DNA from: Halorubrum sp. DM2
GTDB lineage: Archaea; Halobacteriota; Halobacteria; Halobacteriales; Haloferacaceae
Length of the DNA stretch: 64,000 nt
Assembly: GCF_901686465.1 (NCBI RefSeq)
Contig: NZ_LR594487.1
Span: forward strand, 2,989,773-3,053,772
Direction of reading: 5' to 3'
Part shown: piece by piece, positions 40,413 to 49,073 of the stretch
Numbering within the stretch: the stretch's first letter is position 1
Layout of the letters: every line of letters begins with the position of its first letter
Made by a program: the position numbers and the translations under genes
Notes under the pieces: model-generated
The model's input: the letters and a program-made list of their open reading frames with translations, nothing else
Databases searched by the model: none
Told to the model about the DNA's origin: nothing

Positions 40413-40529
40413 ACCCCCGAAGCCCCGGTCAGTCGCTACGATGAAGCCAACCCTGTGACCGACACCCCCGAAGCCCCGGTCAGTCGCTACGATGAAGCCA
40501 ACCCTGTGACCGACACCCCCGAAGCCCCA
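40413..40529. repeat. 51-bp tandem repeat at the 3' end of repeat R copy 3
   Basis: Two exact 51-bp units start at 40413 and 40464, with a partial third at 40515. Each contains cccccgaagcccc, the complement of the cgcggctggggcttcg end of repeat R, so the tail of copy 3 has been duplicated. The unit length is a multiple of three, but the frame through it has no other coding sign. Confidence 0.75.
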
Positions 40530-40839
40530 GCCGCGAAGCCGTCAGACGCTCGCTGTCGTTCGAGACGCCGAAGGCGTCTCGTGATGACGAAACGGCTTCG
40601 CCGTTTCGAACCACGCGCCTCACTCGGTCGCTATCGCTCCCTCGTTCGGTGCTTACGTCGCCTCTGACGGCTTCGCGACTGCCCCTTCGAGTCCCGCCCC
40701 GCACCGCACAGCACCGCACCTCACGCCTCCCCAGCCTCGTCGCTCGCTCCGGGCTCCCTCCGGTCGCCCGTCCGCTCGCGACTCCCTCGCGCGGCGCTGC
40801 TCGGCCGCGAGGCGGCCTCGCAGGCGCGCGCCACCGCAC
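40519..40839 (-). repeat. Structured repeat R, copy 3 (candidate non-coding RNA)
   Basis: This minus-strand 321-bp copy has the same beginning and end as copies 1 and 2. The closing helix 40532-40546/40663-40677 is a perfect 15-bp pair with a sequence unlike the equivalent helix in copy 1. Internal hairpins are 40561-40569/40573-40581 (loop gaa) and 40588-40596/40600-40608. Hairpin 1 is 40803-40808/40812-40817. It lies 3' of the enoyl-CoA hydratase gene on the same strand. Confidence 0.6.
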
Positions 40840-40858
40840 AAGGTGTGAAGGTGCGATC

Positions 40859-41635
40859 CTACTCGAACTCCGGCTCGCGCTTCTCCAAGAACGCCTCCAT
40901 TCCCTCGCGCTGGTCGTGCGTCCCGAACAGTCCGGCCCACGCCCGTCGTTCGAGGGCGAGCCCGGTCGCCGCCGAGCCGTCGCCGGCCGCGTTCAGCGCC
41001 TCCTTCGCGGCCCGCAGCGCGGTCGTCGGCTTCGCGGCCAGCTCGCCCGCCAGCTCGTCGATCCGGTCGTCGAACGCGTCGTCGGCGACGACCTCGCCGA
41101 CGAAGCCGACCTCGGCCGCCTCGGCGGCGTCGATCCGCTCGCCGAGGAAGATCAGCCGGCGCGCGACCTCGTCGCCGACGAGCGCCGGGAGCCGCTGCGT
41201 GCCGCCCCAGCCGGGGATGATCCCCAGATCGATCTCCGTCTGGCCGAGGACCGCGCTCTCGGCGGCGACCCGGAGGTCGCAGGCGAGCGCGAGTTCACAG
41301 CCGCCGCCGAAGGCGTAGCCGTCGACGGCGGCTATCGTCGGCGCGGGGAACGTCTCGATGGCGTCCGTGACCCGGTGGCCGAGTTCGGCGTACGCCTGCG
41401 CCTCGGGGGTCGACAGGTCGACCATGTGGCTGATGTCCGCGCCCGCGACGAACGCCTCGTCGCCCGCGCCGGCGACGACGAGAGCGCGCGCCTCGCGCTC
41501 GGCCGCCTCGTCGAGCGCGCTCTCGATCGCTTCGAGCGTCTCGGCGGTGAGCGCGTTGAGCTGTTCGGGTCGGTCGACGGTGATCGTCGCGACGCCGCGG
41601 TCGTCGACATCGAACGCGATGGGCTCGCTGCTCAT
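40859..41635 (-). CDS. Enoyl-CoA hydratase/isomerase family protein
   Basis: A 258-residue crotonase-fold enzyme. DRPEQLNALTAETLEAIESA and VAGAGDEAFVAGADI give the first oxyanion-hole segment; DGYAFGGGCELALACDLRVA gives the second, and AVLGQTEIDLGIIPGWGGTQ holds the catalytic glutamates. It hydrates enoyl-CoA in beta-oxidation or a related pathway. The ATG at 41635 (MSSEPIAFDVDD) was chosen on sequence. Confidence 0.9.
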   Translation of the reverse strand: MSSEPIAFDVDDRGVATITVDRPEQLNALTAETLEAIESALDEAAEREARALVVAGAGDEAFVAGADISHMVDLSTPEAQAYAELGHRVTDAIETFPAPTIAAVDGYAFGGGCELALACDLRVAAESAVLGQTEIDLGIIPGWGGTQRLPALVGDEVARRLIFLGERIDAAEAAEVGFVGEVVADDAFDDRIDELAGELAAKPTTALRAAKEALNAAGDGSAATGLALERRAWAGLFGTHDQREGMEAFLEKREPEFE

Positions 41636-41715
41636 ACGTTTCTCGTCGCGGGGCGGGATGAAAACGATTCGGCAGGCGGATCCGGCGTTCGGCGGACGGA
41701 TCCTCGTCTCGGTCG

Positions 41716-41937
41716 TTAGACCTCTTCGCGGCTGTCGATCCCGGTGTAGATGAACCACGCCGTCGTGTACACGCCGACGAACAGCAGGTACCCGACGACC
41801 AGACCCCCGAGCTGTCGGCTCGCGAGGCCACCGGGAAGCGTCCGCGAGAGGATCCCGAGGGCGATCGCGAAGACGACGAGCGAGAACAGTCCGGAGAGGG
41901 CGTACACGCCGAGGTCGGATGTGAGGCGGTCGCGCAC
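41716..41937 (-). CDS. Two-helix membrane protein
   Basis: A 73-residue protein starting with GTG (MRDRLTSDLGVYALSG), with two hydrophobic segments (LFSLVVFAIALGILS and GGLVVGYLLFVGVYTTAWFIY) joined by a basic loop (RTLPGGLASRQL). No family was recognised. Confidence 0.6.
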   Translation of the reverse strand: MRDRLTSDLGVYALSGLFSLVVFAIALGILSRTLPGGLASRQLGGLVVGYLLFVGVYTTAWFIYTGIDSREEV

Positions 41938-42046
41938 GCCCTCACCAACGAGTTCCCGTTACATACCCCCATCGGTCGCCGGCGCGCCCGCGCCGCGAGA
42001 CCGACGACGGCCGCGCTCGGCTCGACCCGTTGCGCGGATTGCAACC

Positions 42047-42054
42047 CATATATG
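42047..42054 (+). promoter_or_regulatory. TATA box of aroC
   Basis: catatatg, about 25 bp upstream of the ATG at 42076. The spacing fits a leaderless transcript. A T-free GC-rich stretch surrounds it, so it stands out clearly. Confidence 0.65.
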
Positions 42055-42075
42055 CCCCCGGCTACACGTGACGGT

Positions 42076-43263
42076 ATGAACGGGAACCGGTTCGGCCGAC
42101 TCTTCCAGCTGACGACCTACGGCGAGAGCCACGGCGACGCGATGGGCGTCACCGTCTCCGGCGTCCCCGCCGGCGTCGAGCTCGACGAGGAGGCGATCCA
42201 AGCGCAGCTCGACCGGCGCAAGCCGGGCCAGTCGATGATCACTACCTCGCGAGGCGAGCCGGACGAGGTCGTCGTGAACTCCGGCGTTCAGGACGGGTAC
42301 ACCACCGGCACGCCGATCGGGATGGTGATCCAGAACAAGGACGCTCGCTCGGGGAAGTACGAGCCGTACGTCACCGCGCCGCGCCCCTCGCACGGCGACT
42401 ACACCTACTCCGCGAAGTTCGGCACGCGCAACTGGGGCGGCGGCGGGCGCTCCTCGGCGCGCGAGACGGTGAACTGGGTCGCGGCCGGCGCGGTCGCCGA
42501 GCAGGTGCTCGACGCCTCCGACCACGACGTCGAGATCAAAGCGCACGTCAACCGCATCGGCGACGTGGAGGCCGACGCGGTGAGCTTCGAACAGCTCCTC
42601 GAACGCTCGGAGGAGAACGACGTGCGCTGTGCCGACCCCGAGGCCGCCACCGAGATGCAGGAGCTGATCGAGGAGTACCAAGAGCGGGGCGACTCCATCG
42701 GCGGCTCGGTCTACTTCGAGTGCCGCGGCGTCCCCCGCGGGCTCGGCTCGCCGCGGTTCGACAGCTTCCCCGCCCGGCTCGGACAGGCATTGTTCGCGAT
42801 CCCGGCCACGACGGGCGTCGAATACGGGCTCGGCAGGGACGCGACGGATGTGACCGGCAGCGAGCGCAACGAGGACTGGACGTTCGACGACGGCGAGTCG
42901 TTCGACCACGTCGAGAGCGACGAGGGCGACCCCGTCCCGGTCGGCAACGACCACGGCGGGCTTCAGGGCGGGATCACCACCGGCGAGCCGATCTACGGCG
43001 AGGCGACGTGGCACGCGCCCACCTCGATCCCGAAACAGCAGCGTTCGGCCGACTGGGAGACCGGCGAGGAGAAGGAGATACAGGTCGTCGGCCGCCACGA
43101 CCCCGTCCTCCCGCCGCGGGCCGTCCCCGTCGTCGAGGCAATGTTGTACTGTACGGTCCTCGATTTCATGCTGCTGGCCGGTCGGATCAACCCCGACCGC
43201 GTCGACGGCAACCCCGGACAGTACGACACCGACTACCACCCGAGCAGTCCGGACAACGAGTAG
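42076..43263 (+). CDS. aroC: Chorismate synthase
   Basis: A 395-residue enzyme of the shikimate pathway that converts 5-enolpyruvylshikimate 3-phosphate to chorismate using reduced FMN. Signatures present are GESHGDAMGVTVSGVPAGVE, RRKPGQSMITTSRGE, RPSHGDYTYSAKFG, GGRSSARETVNWVAAGAVAE and NDHGGLQGGITTGEP. The ATG at 42076 is 25 bp after the TATA box at 42047. The length is normal. Confidence 0.96.
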   Translation: MNGNRFGRLFQLTTYGESHGDAMGVTVSGVPAGVELDEEAIQAQLDRRKPGQSMITTSRGEPDEVVVNSGVQDGYTTGTPIGMVIQNKDARSGKYEPYVTAPRPSHGDYTYSAKFGTRNWGGGGRSSARETVNWVAAGAVAEQVLDASDHDVEIKAHVNRIGDVEADAVSFEQLLERSEENDVRCADPEAATEMQELIEEYQERGDSIGGSVYFECRGVPRGLGSPRFDSFPARLGQALFAIPATTGVEYGLGRDATDVTGSERNEDWTFDDGESFDHVESDEGDPVPVGNDHGGLQGGITTGEPIYGEATWHAPTSIPKQQRSADWETGEEKEIQVVGRHDPVLPPRAVPVVEAMLYCTVLDFMLLAGRINPDRVDGNPGQYDTDYHPSSPDNE

Positions 43264-43296
43264 CTCGCACCGGCTGGGCGGTATCGAGCCTCTCCG

Positions 43297-44202
43297 TCAC
43301 ACCGTGACGACCGCGTCGACGACGACCAACAGCACGAACCCGACGAGGAACGCCGTGGTCGCGGCGTCGGCGTGCCCGTGGCCGTGCGAGGAGGGGATCA
43401 GCTCGCGGAAGACGACCGCGAGCATCGCGCCGGCGGCGAAGCCGGACGCGATCGGAAAGAGCCCGGTTCCGAGCCCGACCAGCAGGTAGCCGAACACCGA
43501 CGCGACGACCTGCGGGACGACCCCCGAGAGCGCGGTGTACCAGAACACCCGCAGGTTCGACATCCCGGTTTCTGCCATCGGCACCGCGAAGGCGAACCCG
43601 TCCGGCACGTTCTGGAGACCGATCACGACCGCGAGCACGAGCGCGACCTCGTTCAGCCCGGACGCGAACGCGACGCCGATCGCCAGCCCCTCCGGCGCGT
43701 TGTGGAGGGTGATCGCGCCGCCGATCAGTAGCGCCTTCCGGAGGGTCGCGTCGCGGTCGCCGACGACTCCCGCGTCCTCGTCGCTCGCCCTCGACGACTC
43801 GACATCGGTCCCGCGGTCCCCCGACGTCCCGTCTCCCTCGGGGTCAGCGACCGGGTCACCGGTCGGCAGCCCGGCCTCGACGGCGTCGTCGGCCGTGGCA
43901 CCCCCCTCCGGGAACCACTCGCGGTACTCGGCGTGGAGGTGCGGGATCAGGTAGTTGCCGCCGAGCAGTGCGAAGCCACCGACGAGCAGCCCGGCCATCA
44001 CTTCCGTCAGCGTCCCCTCCTCCAGCCCGGGAATCACGAGGCCGAACACGCTGGCGGCGACCATCAGCCCGGCCGCCAGCCCGAGCGCGGCGTCGTAGGT
44101 CCGGTGGGTCACGCGGGCGCGAAAGAAGATCGGAACCGCGCCGAGGGCGGTCGCGAGCCCCGCCACGGTGGTCACGCCGAGTACGGTCGTGAGCGTCGTC
44201 AT
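43297..44202 (-). CDS. ZIP-family metal transporter
   Basis: A 301-residue membrane protein with about eight helices. The fourth helix carries LHNAPEGLAIGVAFASG, and the fifth GLQNVPDGFAFAVPMAETG, the paired metal-binding helices of ZIP proteins. A long acidic loop (about 115-155) lies between helices 3 and 4, where regulatory metal binding is usual. It probably moves zinc or another divalent cation inward. Confidence 0.9.
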   Translation of the reverse strand: MTTLTTVLGVTTVAGLATALGAVPIFFRARVTHRTYDAALGLAAGLMVAASVFGLVIPGLEEGTLTEVMAGLLVGGFALLGGNYLIPHLHAEYREWFPEGGATADDAVEAGLPTGDPVADPEGDGTSGDRGTDVESSRASDEDAGVVGDRDATLRKALLIGGAITLHNAPEGLAIGVAFASGLNEVALVLAVVIGLQNVPDGFAFAVPMAETGMSNLRVFWYTALSGVVPQVVASVFGYLLVGLGTGLFPIASGFAAGAMLAVVFRELIPSSHGHGHADAATTAFLVGFVLLVVVDAVVTV

Positions 44203-44280
44203 ACGATCCGCATCCGGACACGGGGTAATAAATTGGATCGAACGACCGCGGTGGGACGGGGCCGCGCCCCGGACCGCCGG

Positions 44281-44880
44281 TCAGCGCGGGGGTCCCGCCG
44301 CGATCCCGTAGAGGTCGCGCCCGTACCCCGCGAGCGCGACGACGAGCGTCACGACCGCACCCGCCGGGAGCACGGCGAGCCAGCCGACGGTCGCACCGAC
44401 GCCGAACCGCACGCCGAGTCCGACGGCGACCCACAGGGACGCGGCCGCCGCGAGGGCCAGCAGCCCGCCCGTCACCCGTCGGTCCTCGCGCCCGAGCGCG
44501 ACGCCGGCCGTGGCGCTGGCGGCCGCGATCAGGTGGAAACCGACCGCGAGCGGCCACGCCCGGATCGACGGCGGCAGTGTCGCGAACGGGCGCGGCTGGT
44601 CGAGGAAGTACGCCCACACCGGGTACCCACCGACGCCGACCACTCCGTCGCCGCCGAGCGTCGCGAATCCCCAGAGGCTCACCAGCGTCGGGTCGCCGCT
44701 CCCGCCGGGAACGACCGCCATCGGGACCGCGAGCAGTCCGACGACGAGGAGCCACTCGACGCGGCCGCTGGTCGACGGCGAGCGCGACTCCGCGAATGAG
44801 TCCGATTCTCGCTCCGGCAGCGTTCGGGAGTCGGCGTCGGCCTCACGTTCCGACTCTCTGACGCCGTCCGGTCGCTCCAT
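44281..44880 (-). CDS. Five-helix membrane protein (TIGR04206-like)
   Basis: A 199-residue protein: a hydrophilic Arg/Glu/Ser-rich N-terminus (first 40 residues), then about five hydrophobic segments including EWLLVVGLLAVPMAVVPG and WPLAVGFHLIAAASATAGVA. The pattern, with GYPVWAYFLDQPRPFATLPP, matches a haloarchaeal membrane family I recall as TIGR04206, but this is from memory. The function is unknown. Confidence 0.6.
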   Translation of the reverse strand: MERPDGVRESEREADADSRTLPERESDSFAESRSPSTSGRVEWLLVVGLLAVPMAVVPGGSGDPTLVSLWGFATLGGDGVVGVGGYPVWAYFLDQPRPFATLPPSIRAWPLAVGFHLIAAASATAGVALGREDRRVTGGLLALAAAASLWVAVGLGVRFGVGATVGWLAVLPAGAVVTLVVALAGYGRDLYGIAAGPPR

Positions 44881-44959
44881 ACGAGCGGTTCGACGCCCGG
44901 AAGTAAGTATGGTCGGGCCGTCGGGAGGATTTTAGCCGCCGCCGAGAGAACGACCGCTC

Positions 44960-45817
44960 ATGCCTGCCCTCCGTTCGATCCGTCCCGCGCTCGTTGCCGT
45001 CGCGAGGAGCCCCGTCCTCGTCGGCGTCGCGGCGCTGTTCGCGCTCGCACAGCTTCCGGACCTCATCGTCGGACCGACGGCCAGCCCGGGGCTTTCGGCG
45101 GCGGTGTCCGCGGTGACGTTCGGGGCGCTCGTCCTCGTCGCCCCCTTCTTCCAAGGCGGACTGCTCGCGATGGCGGACGAGGCGCTCGACGGGGAGGCCC
45201 GTCTCGGGACGCTCGCCTCGGCGGGACGCGACCACTACCTCCCGCTGCTGGTCGCGTATCTCGCGGCGCTCGGCGTGAGCCTCGCGTTCGGCTTCCTCGT
45301 CGCCGTCGGTGCGTTCATCGGGGTCGCCGGCAGCCTCCTCAGCGAGCCGACCGGGTTCGTCGCCGTTCCCGCCGACGACCTCGGGCTCGTCGCGGTCCTC
45401 GCGATCATCGCCGTCGGACTGGTCGGTGCGTATCTGATCGTCACGTTCCTGATCCAGTTTTACGCGCACGCGGTCGTCGTCGACGACGCGGAACTCGTCG
45501 CCGCGTTCCGCCGCAGCGTCCGCCTCGTGCGGGCGAACGCCGCCGTCACGTTCGTGTACACCGTCCTCCTGACCGCCGGCAGCGCGGCGTTCGGGCTCCT
45601 CGTCGCCGCCGCGTCGCTGTCGCTCGCGCCGCCGGCGTCGATCGAGAGCGCGCCGGCGTGGATGCCGATATTCGAGGTCGGAGTCGTCGGAGCCGTCGGG
45701 ATCGGCGTCGGGGTGGTGGTTGCCACCGGCGTCCTCGGCGCGCTGTACGCGACCTACTCCGTGGCGTTCTACCGCGCCCTCTCGGACCGGACGCCCGAGG
45801 TCGGGCGTCAGGCGTAA
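44960..45817 (+). CDS. Multi-helix membrane protein (DUF4013/DUF7847-like)
   Basis: A 285-residue protein with about six hydrophobic segments. VTFGALVLVAPFFQGGLLAM, then YLAALGVSLAFGFLVAVGAF and FLIQFYAHAVVVDDAELVAA followed by FRRSVRLVRANAAVTFVYT are typical of the glycerophosphoryl-diester-type membrane domain group. The function is unknown. It is followed closely by the gene at 45842. Confidence 0.7.
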   Translation: MPALRSIRPALVAVARSPVLVGVAALFALAQLPDLIVGPTASPGLSAAVSAVTFGALVLVAPFFQGGLLAMADEALDGEARLGTLASAGRDHYLPLLVAYLAALGVSLAFGFLVAVGAFIGVAGSLLSEPTGFVAVPADDLGLVAVLAIIAVGLVGAYLIVTFLIQFYAHAVVVDDAELVAAFRRSVRLVRANAAVTFVYTVLLTAGSAAFGLLVAAASLSLAPPASIESAPAWMPIFEVGVVGAVGIGVGVVVATGVLGALYATYSVAFYRALSDRTPEVGRQA

Positions 45818-45841
45818 CCCGTCGCCGCCCGTACCGCGCGT

Positions 45842-46609
45842 GTGAACACCGACGACGGCGGCCACTACGACGCGGCGGTCGACGCGCTGGCGGTCCGGGA
45901 GTACGAGCGCGCGGGGAACCGCTACACCCGCGGCGGGCGGCGCGTCCTCGCCGATCCGCGGCCCGAGATCGACCCCTTCGAACCGGACGAGAAGGGCTGG
46001 GTCGGGCAGGGGCTCCAGCAGCTGCTCGCGGCCGCGGTCGCGTACCGGGTCACCGGCGCGGACGGGCGGGCGACCCAGCGCGCGGTCGAGGGGATCGCCG
46101 CGAGCCGGGACTTCGAGACGGTTCTGGAGGGACCGGGACAGGCGGCCTGCCTCGCGGAGTTCGTCGCCGACTTCCGGGTCGCCGGCGGCCTCGACGGTGC
46201 CGCGGGAGCGTACGACGCGGCCACCGAGCGCTACGAGGCCGCCGGCGAGGAGATCGACTCGCCGCAGGCGCTCGCGACGACGCCGCTGTTCGAGGCGGCG
46301 GCCGCGACGATCAAACAGGTCGCCCGCGGGCAGGCGGACGGCGAGATCGCGATCAAGTGGGAGGACCTCCACGGGGCGGACCCGAGCCGTCCGGGCGAGT
46401 TCCTCGCGCACCGGGCTCGGTTCAAACGTCAGCGGTTCCCGGAGCTACTGGAGCGCGCGGTCGACGACAGGCACCTCGCCGCGCCTCGAGGGACGACGGA
46501 GTACAACAACGAGACGCACGAGTGCCCGAACTGCGGGTCGAACCACGTGAACTGGGCCGGTACCGGAATCGTCTGTCTGCGGTGTTCGACGCCGACCGAG
46601 AGCATTTAA
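45842..46609 (+). CDS. TPR-like protein with C-terminal zinc ribbon
   Basis: A 255-residue protein starting with GTG (MNTDDGGHYDAAVDALAVRE). The first 200 residues are helical repeats of the TPR kind (YERAGNRYTRGGRR, AAGAYDAATERYEAAGEE). The last 35 residues form a zinc ribbon, HECPNCGSNHVNWAG then VCLRCSTPT. It may be a scaffold protein. It lies 25 bp after the membrane protein gene and 32 bp before the HtpX-like gene, so they may form an operon. Confidence 0.75.
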   Translation: MNTDDGGHYDAAVDALAVREYERAGNRYTRGGRRVLADPRPEIDPFEPDEKGWVGQGLQQLLAAAVAYRVTGADGRATQRAVEGIAASRDFETVLEGPGQAACLAEFVADFRVAGGLDGAAGAYDAATERYEAAGEEIDSPQALATTPLFEAAAATIKQVARGQADGEIAIKWEDLHGADPSRPGEFLAHRARFKRQRFPELLERAVDDRHLAAPRGTTEYNNETHECPNCGSNHVNWAGTGIVCLRCSTPTESI

Positions 46610-46641
46610 CCGCCGGGGTCGAACCGGTCGACCGAACCCCG

Positions 46642-47736
46642 ATGTCGCCCTCCATTCCCTCGTTCGAGAGCGCCGACCGGTCCGCCGGTCCCGGCGAGTC
46701 GGACGGATCCGGCGCGCTCGGTGCCGACCGCGGGCTCCGGATCCGGATGCTCGTCGCGACCGCGCTGGTCGTCGCGCTCCCGTTCGCGTTCGTGTACGCG
46801 TTCGTCTTCCTGATCAACGCGGTCGGACTCCCGCTCCTCGAGTGGGCGAACGAGCGCCCCTACACCGGCGAGGTGTACGTCGACCCCGTCTTCCTCGCGG
46901 TCGTCGTCCTCGTCGGCCTCGCGGTCCAGTACCGGTACGGGCCGCGGACCGTGCTCCGGTCGGTCGGCGCGCGACGCGTCTCCCCCGACGAGTACCCCGA
47001 ACTCCACGCCGCGGTGACGCGGCTGGCCGCGCAGGCCGACGTGCCCGACCCCGACGTGGCGGTCGCGCGCACGGAGCTCCCGAACGCGTTCGCGGTCGGG
47101 ACGCCGGGCGACGGCACCGTCGTCGTCACGACCGGACTCCTCGACCGGCTCGACGACGCGGAGCTCGACGCCGTCCTCGCCCACGAGCTGTCGCACCTCG
47201 CGAACCGCGACGCGAGCCTGATGACGGTCGCGTGGGTGCTGCCGACGGTCACCTACTACGTCGCCATGCTCGCCTTCTACGTCCTCTACGGTCTGGTCAA
47301 GTTCCTCCGGTTCGGCGGTGGCGGAGGCGGCGGCGACCGCGACGGCCGAGCGCTCGCGGTCGGCCTCGTCGTGATCACCGTCAGCGCGCTCCTGACGCTC
47401 ACCGTCTCCGCGATGTTCTGGTTCGGGAGCGTCCTAATCTACCGCGTGCTCTCGCGGTACCGCGAGTACGCGGCCGACCGCGGGGCCGCGGAGATCACCG
47501 GCTCGCCCGCCGCGCTGGCGAGCGCGCTCCGGACCGTCGACGAGGCCATGCCCGAGGTGCCGGACCGGGACCTCCGCGAGCTCGACGGCGGCGCGGAGGC
47601 GCTGTACCTCGCGCCGCTGGAGGCCCGGGCGTTCGGTGACGAGGAGCTCGTGAGCACGGACGTGTTCCCGGAGACGCATCCGCCGACCCGGGAGCGGATC
47701 GCGCGGCTCCGCGAGCTGGCGGGTGAGTCGGCGTGA
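46642..47736 (+). CDS. M48 metalloprotease, HtpX-like
   Basis: A 364-residue membrane protease. Two N-terminal helices, then a peptidase domain with the zinc motif HELSH at about 180-184 in AVLAHELSHLANRD and the third ligand Glu in REYAADRGAAEI. A glycine-rich loop (RFGGGGGGGDRDGR) lies between the third and fourth helices. Such proteases degrade misfolded membrane proteins. The stop overlaps the GTG of the next gene (GTGA). Confidence 0.92.
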   Translation: MSPSIPSFESADRSAGPGESDGSGALGADRGLRIRMLVATALVVALPFAFVYAFVFLINAVGLPLLEWANERPYTGEVYVDPVFLAVVVLVGLAVQYRYGPRTVLRSVGARRVSPDEYPELHAAVTRLAAQADVPDPDVAVARTELPNAFAVGTPGDGTVVVTTGLLDRLDDAELDAVLAHELSHLANRDASLMTVAWVLPTVTYYVAMLAFYVLYGLVKFLRFGGGGGGGDRDGRALAVGLVVITVSALLTLTVSAMFWFGSVLIYRVLSRYREYAADRGAAEITGSPAALASALRTVDEAMPEVPDRDLRELDGGAEALYLAPLEARAFGDEELVSTDVFPETHPPTRERIARLRELAGESA

Positions 47737-49040
47737 CGGGCGACGGCGACCCCTCGGCGACGCCGACCCGCCGGCGGTTCCTCGCGGGCGCGGCGACCGC
47801 GCTCGCGGCGACGACCGCCGGCTGCGGCTACGTTCCGGGCGGCGGCGACCTCGCGTGGGAGGAGTCGCTCCGGACCGGCGGGCTGGCGTTCGGGTCCGAC
47901 AGACGGCACTGCGCGACGGCCGACCGGCTGATCACCGTCGAGAACCAGTCGGGACGCACATACGACTTCGAGGACGAGGAGTGGCGCGACGTCGAGAACG
48001 CGGCCGTCTCGGTCCTCGAACCCGACGGGACGGTCCGGAGCGTCGGCGAGACCGAGCGGCAGGCCGTCGGCCCGCCCGCGGTCGGCGGCGAGGTCGCCTT
48101 CCTCCCCGTCGAGCGCGGGTCCGTGACGGCGGTCGACCTGTCGCGCGACGAGTCGGGCGACGGAACACCGGTGGGTGAGGGTGCGACGGACGAGTCGGAC
48201 GACTCGGTCCGGTGGCGGGTCGACATCGCGTCGGTGTCCGGGGACGAGGAGGGAGAGACGAGCGAGCCGGTCCTCCGCGGCGTCCGGGCGAGCCACGCGC
48301 TCGCCGTCGCGATCGGGCCGCGGGGCATCGCGGCCGTCGACGCGGAGACGGGCGAGCGCGCGTTCGCGATCCCTGACCTGTGGACCGACGGGAGCGGCCG
48401 GGGACCCGCCGACCTGACGCCGCGCGTCGCGGTCGACGGCGAGACCGTATGGGCGCTCGTTCCCGAAGCCGCCGCGACGACCGGAACCGGCGACGCCGCG
48501 ATCGTCGGCTACGACCGGGCGGGCGGTCGCCGCGCCGATCGCGCCGTCGCCGCCGACCACGAGTGGATCGCGGTCGTCGACGGGACCGTCGTGGTCGGGG
48601 CTCCGGGCGTGTCGATGAGCGGGTACGGTCGGGACCTCGATCGCCGGTTCGGACTCGACGTGCGCGCTCCGAACGCCCGACCGGCGGCCGTTCAGGCCGA
48701 TCAGGGAGCAATCTACTACTCGCGCGGACGGGCGGTCACCGCGGTCGACGTCGCGCGGGGCGAGGTCGCGTTCGAGCGGTCAAACCTGCCGCAAGGAAAC
48801 CTTGCCGTCGACGAGCACGGGGCGTACGTCACGGGAATCGAAAGAGCGCGCGACGCCGGGACGGAGCCCCGGATGGTCGCAGTCGGTACCGACGGGTCGG
48901 TGCGGTGGGAGGCACCGTTCCCGGACGGGGTCGATCCGAGGGACCTGTACGCGTTCGGCGGGCGATTGGTCGCCCTCGCGGACGACGCGGCGTACGGGTT
49001 CCGCGCGGCCCCGGGCGAGCGGTGGTCGCCGTTCGGGTAG
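47733..49040 (+). CDS. Tat lipoprotein with PQQ-like beta-propeller repeats
   Basis: A 435-residue protein. The Tat signal (PTRRRFLAGAATALAATTAG) ends in a lipobox TAGC with Cys31. The mature part contains repeated strands with a WD/PQQ flavour (GGEVAFLPVERGSVTAVDLS, RGIAAVDAETGERAF, YSRGRAVTAVDVARGEVAFE, DGSVRWEAPF). It may be a surface scaffold partnering the coupled HtpX-like protease. The start is GTG overlapping that gene's stop. Confidence 0.78.
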   Translation: MTGDGDPSATPTRRRFLAGAATALAATTAGCGYVPGGGDLAWEESLRTGGLAFGSDRRHCATADRLITVENQSGRTYDFEDEEWRDVENAAVSVLEPDGTVRSVGETERQAVGPPAVGGEVAFLPVERGSVTAVDLSRDESGDGTPVGEGATDESDDSVRWRVDIASVSGDEEGETSEPVLRGVRASHALAVAIGPRGIAAVDAETGERAFAIPDLWTDGSGRGPADLTPRVAVDGETVWALVPEAAATTGTGDAAIVGYDRAGGRRADRAVAADHEWIAVVDGTVVVGAPGVSMSGYGRDLDRRFGLDVRAPNARPAAVQADQGAIYYSRGRAVTAVDVARGEVAFERSNLPQGNLAVDEHGAYVTGIERARDAGTEPRMVAVGTDGSVRWEAPFPDGVDPRDLYAFGGRLVALADDAAYGFRAAPGERWSPFG

Positions 49041-49073
49041 GAAGCGATGGGTCGCGGATTCGACCGGGACGCG

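Larger units (their letters stand above)
40311..40858. other. Intergenic region, 548 bp, tandem repeat and repeat R copy 3
   Basis: No gene is supported. It holds the hpt promoter, the 51-bp tandem repeat 40413-40529 and the minus-strand copy of repeat R (40519-40839). Confidence 0.6.

Noticed and set aside
40413-40529. Possible CRISPR array
   Set aside because: The 51-bp units are contiguous with no unique spacers and no cas genes are near. The 24-bp repeats at 59267 are likewise spacerless.
40389-40667. 92-codon frame with [17 protein letters not shown] repeats
   Set aside because: The repeats come from duplication of the tail of structured repeat R; the rest of the frame is antisense to that repeat and has no coding character.
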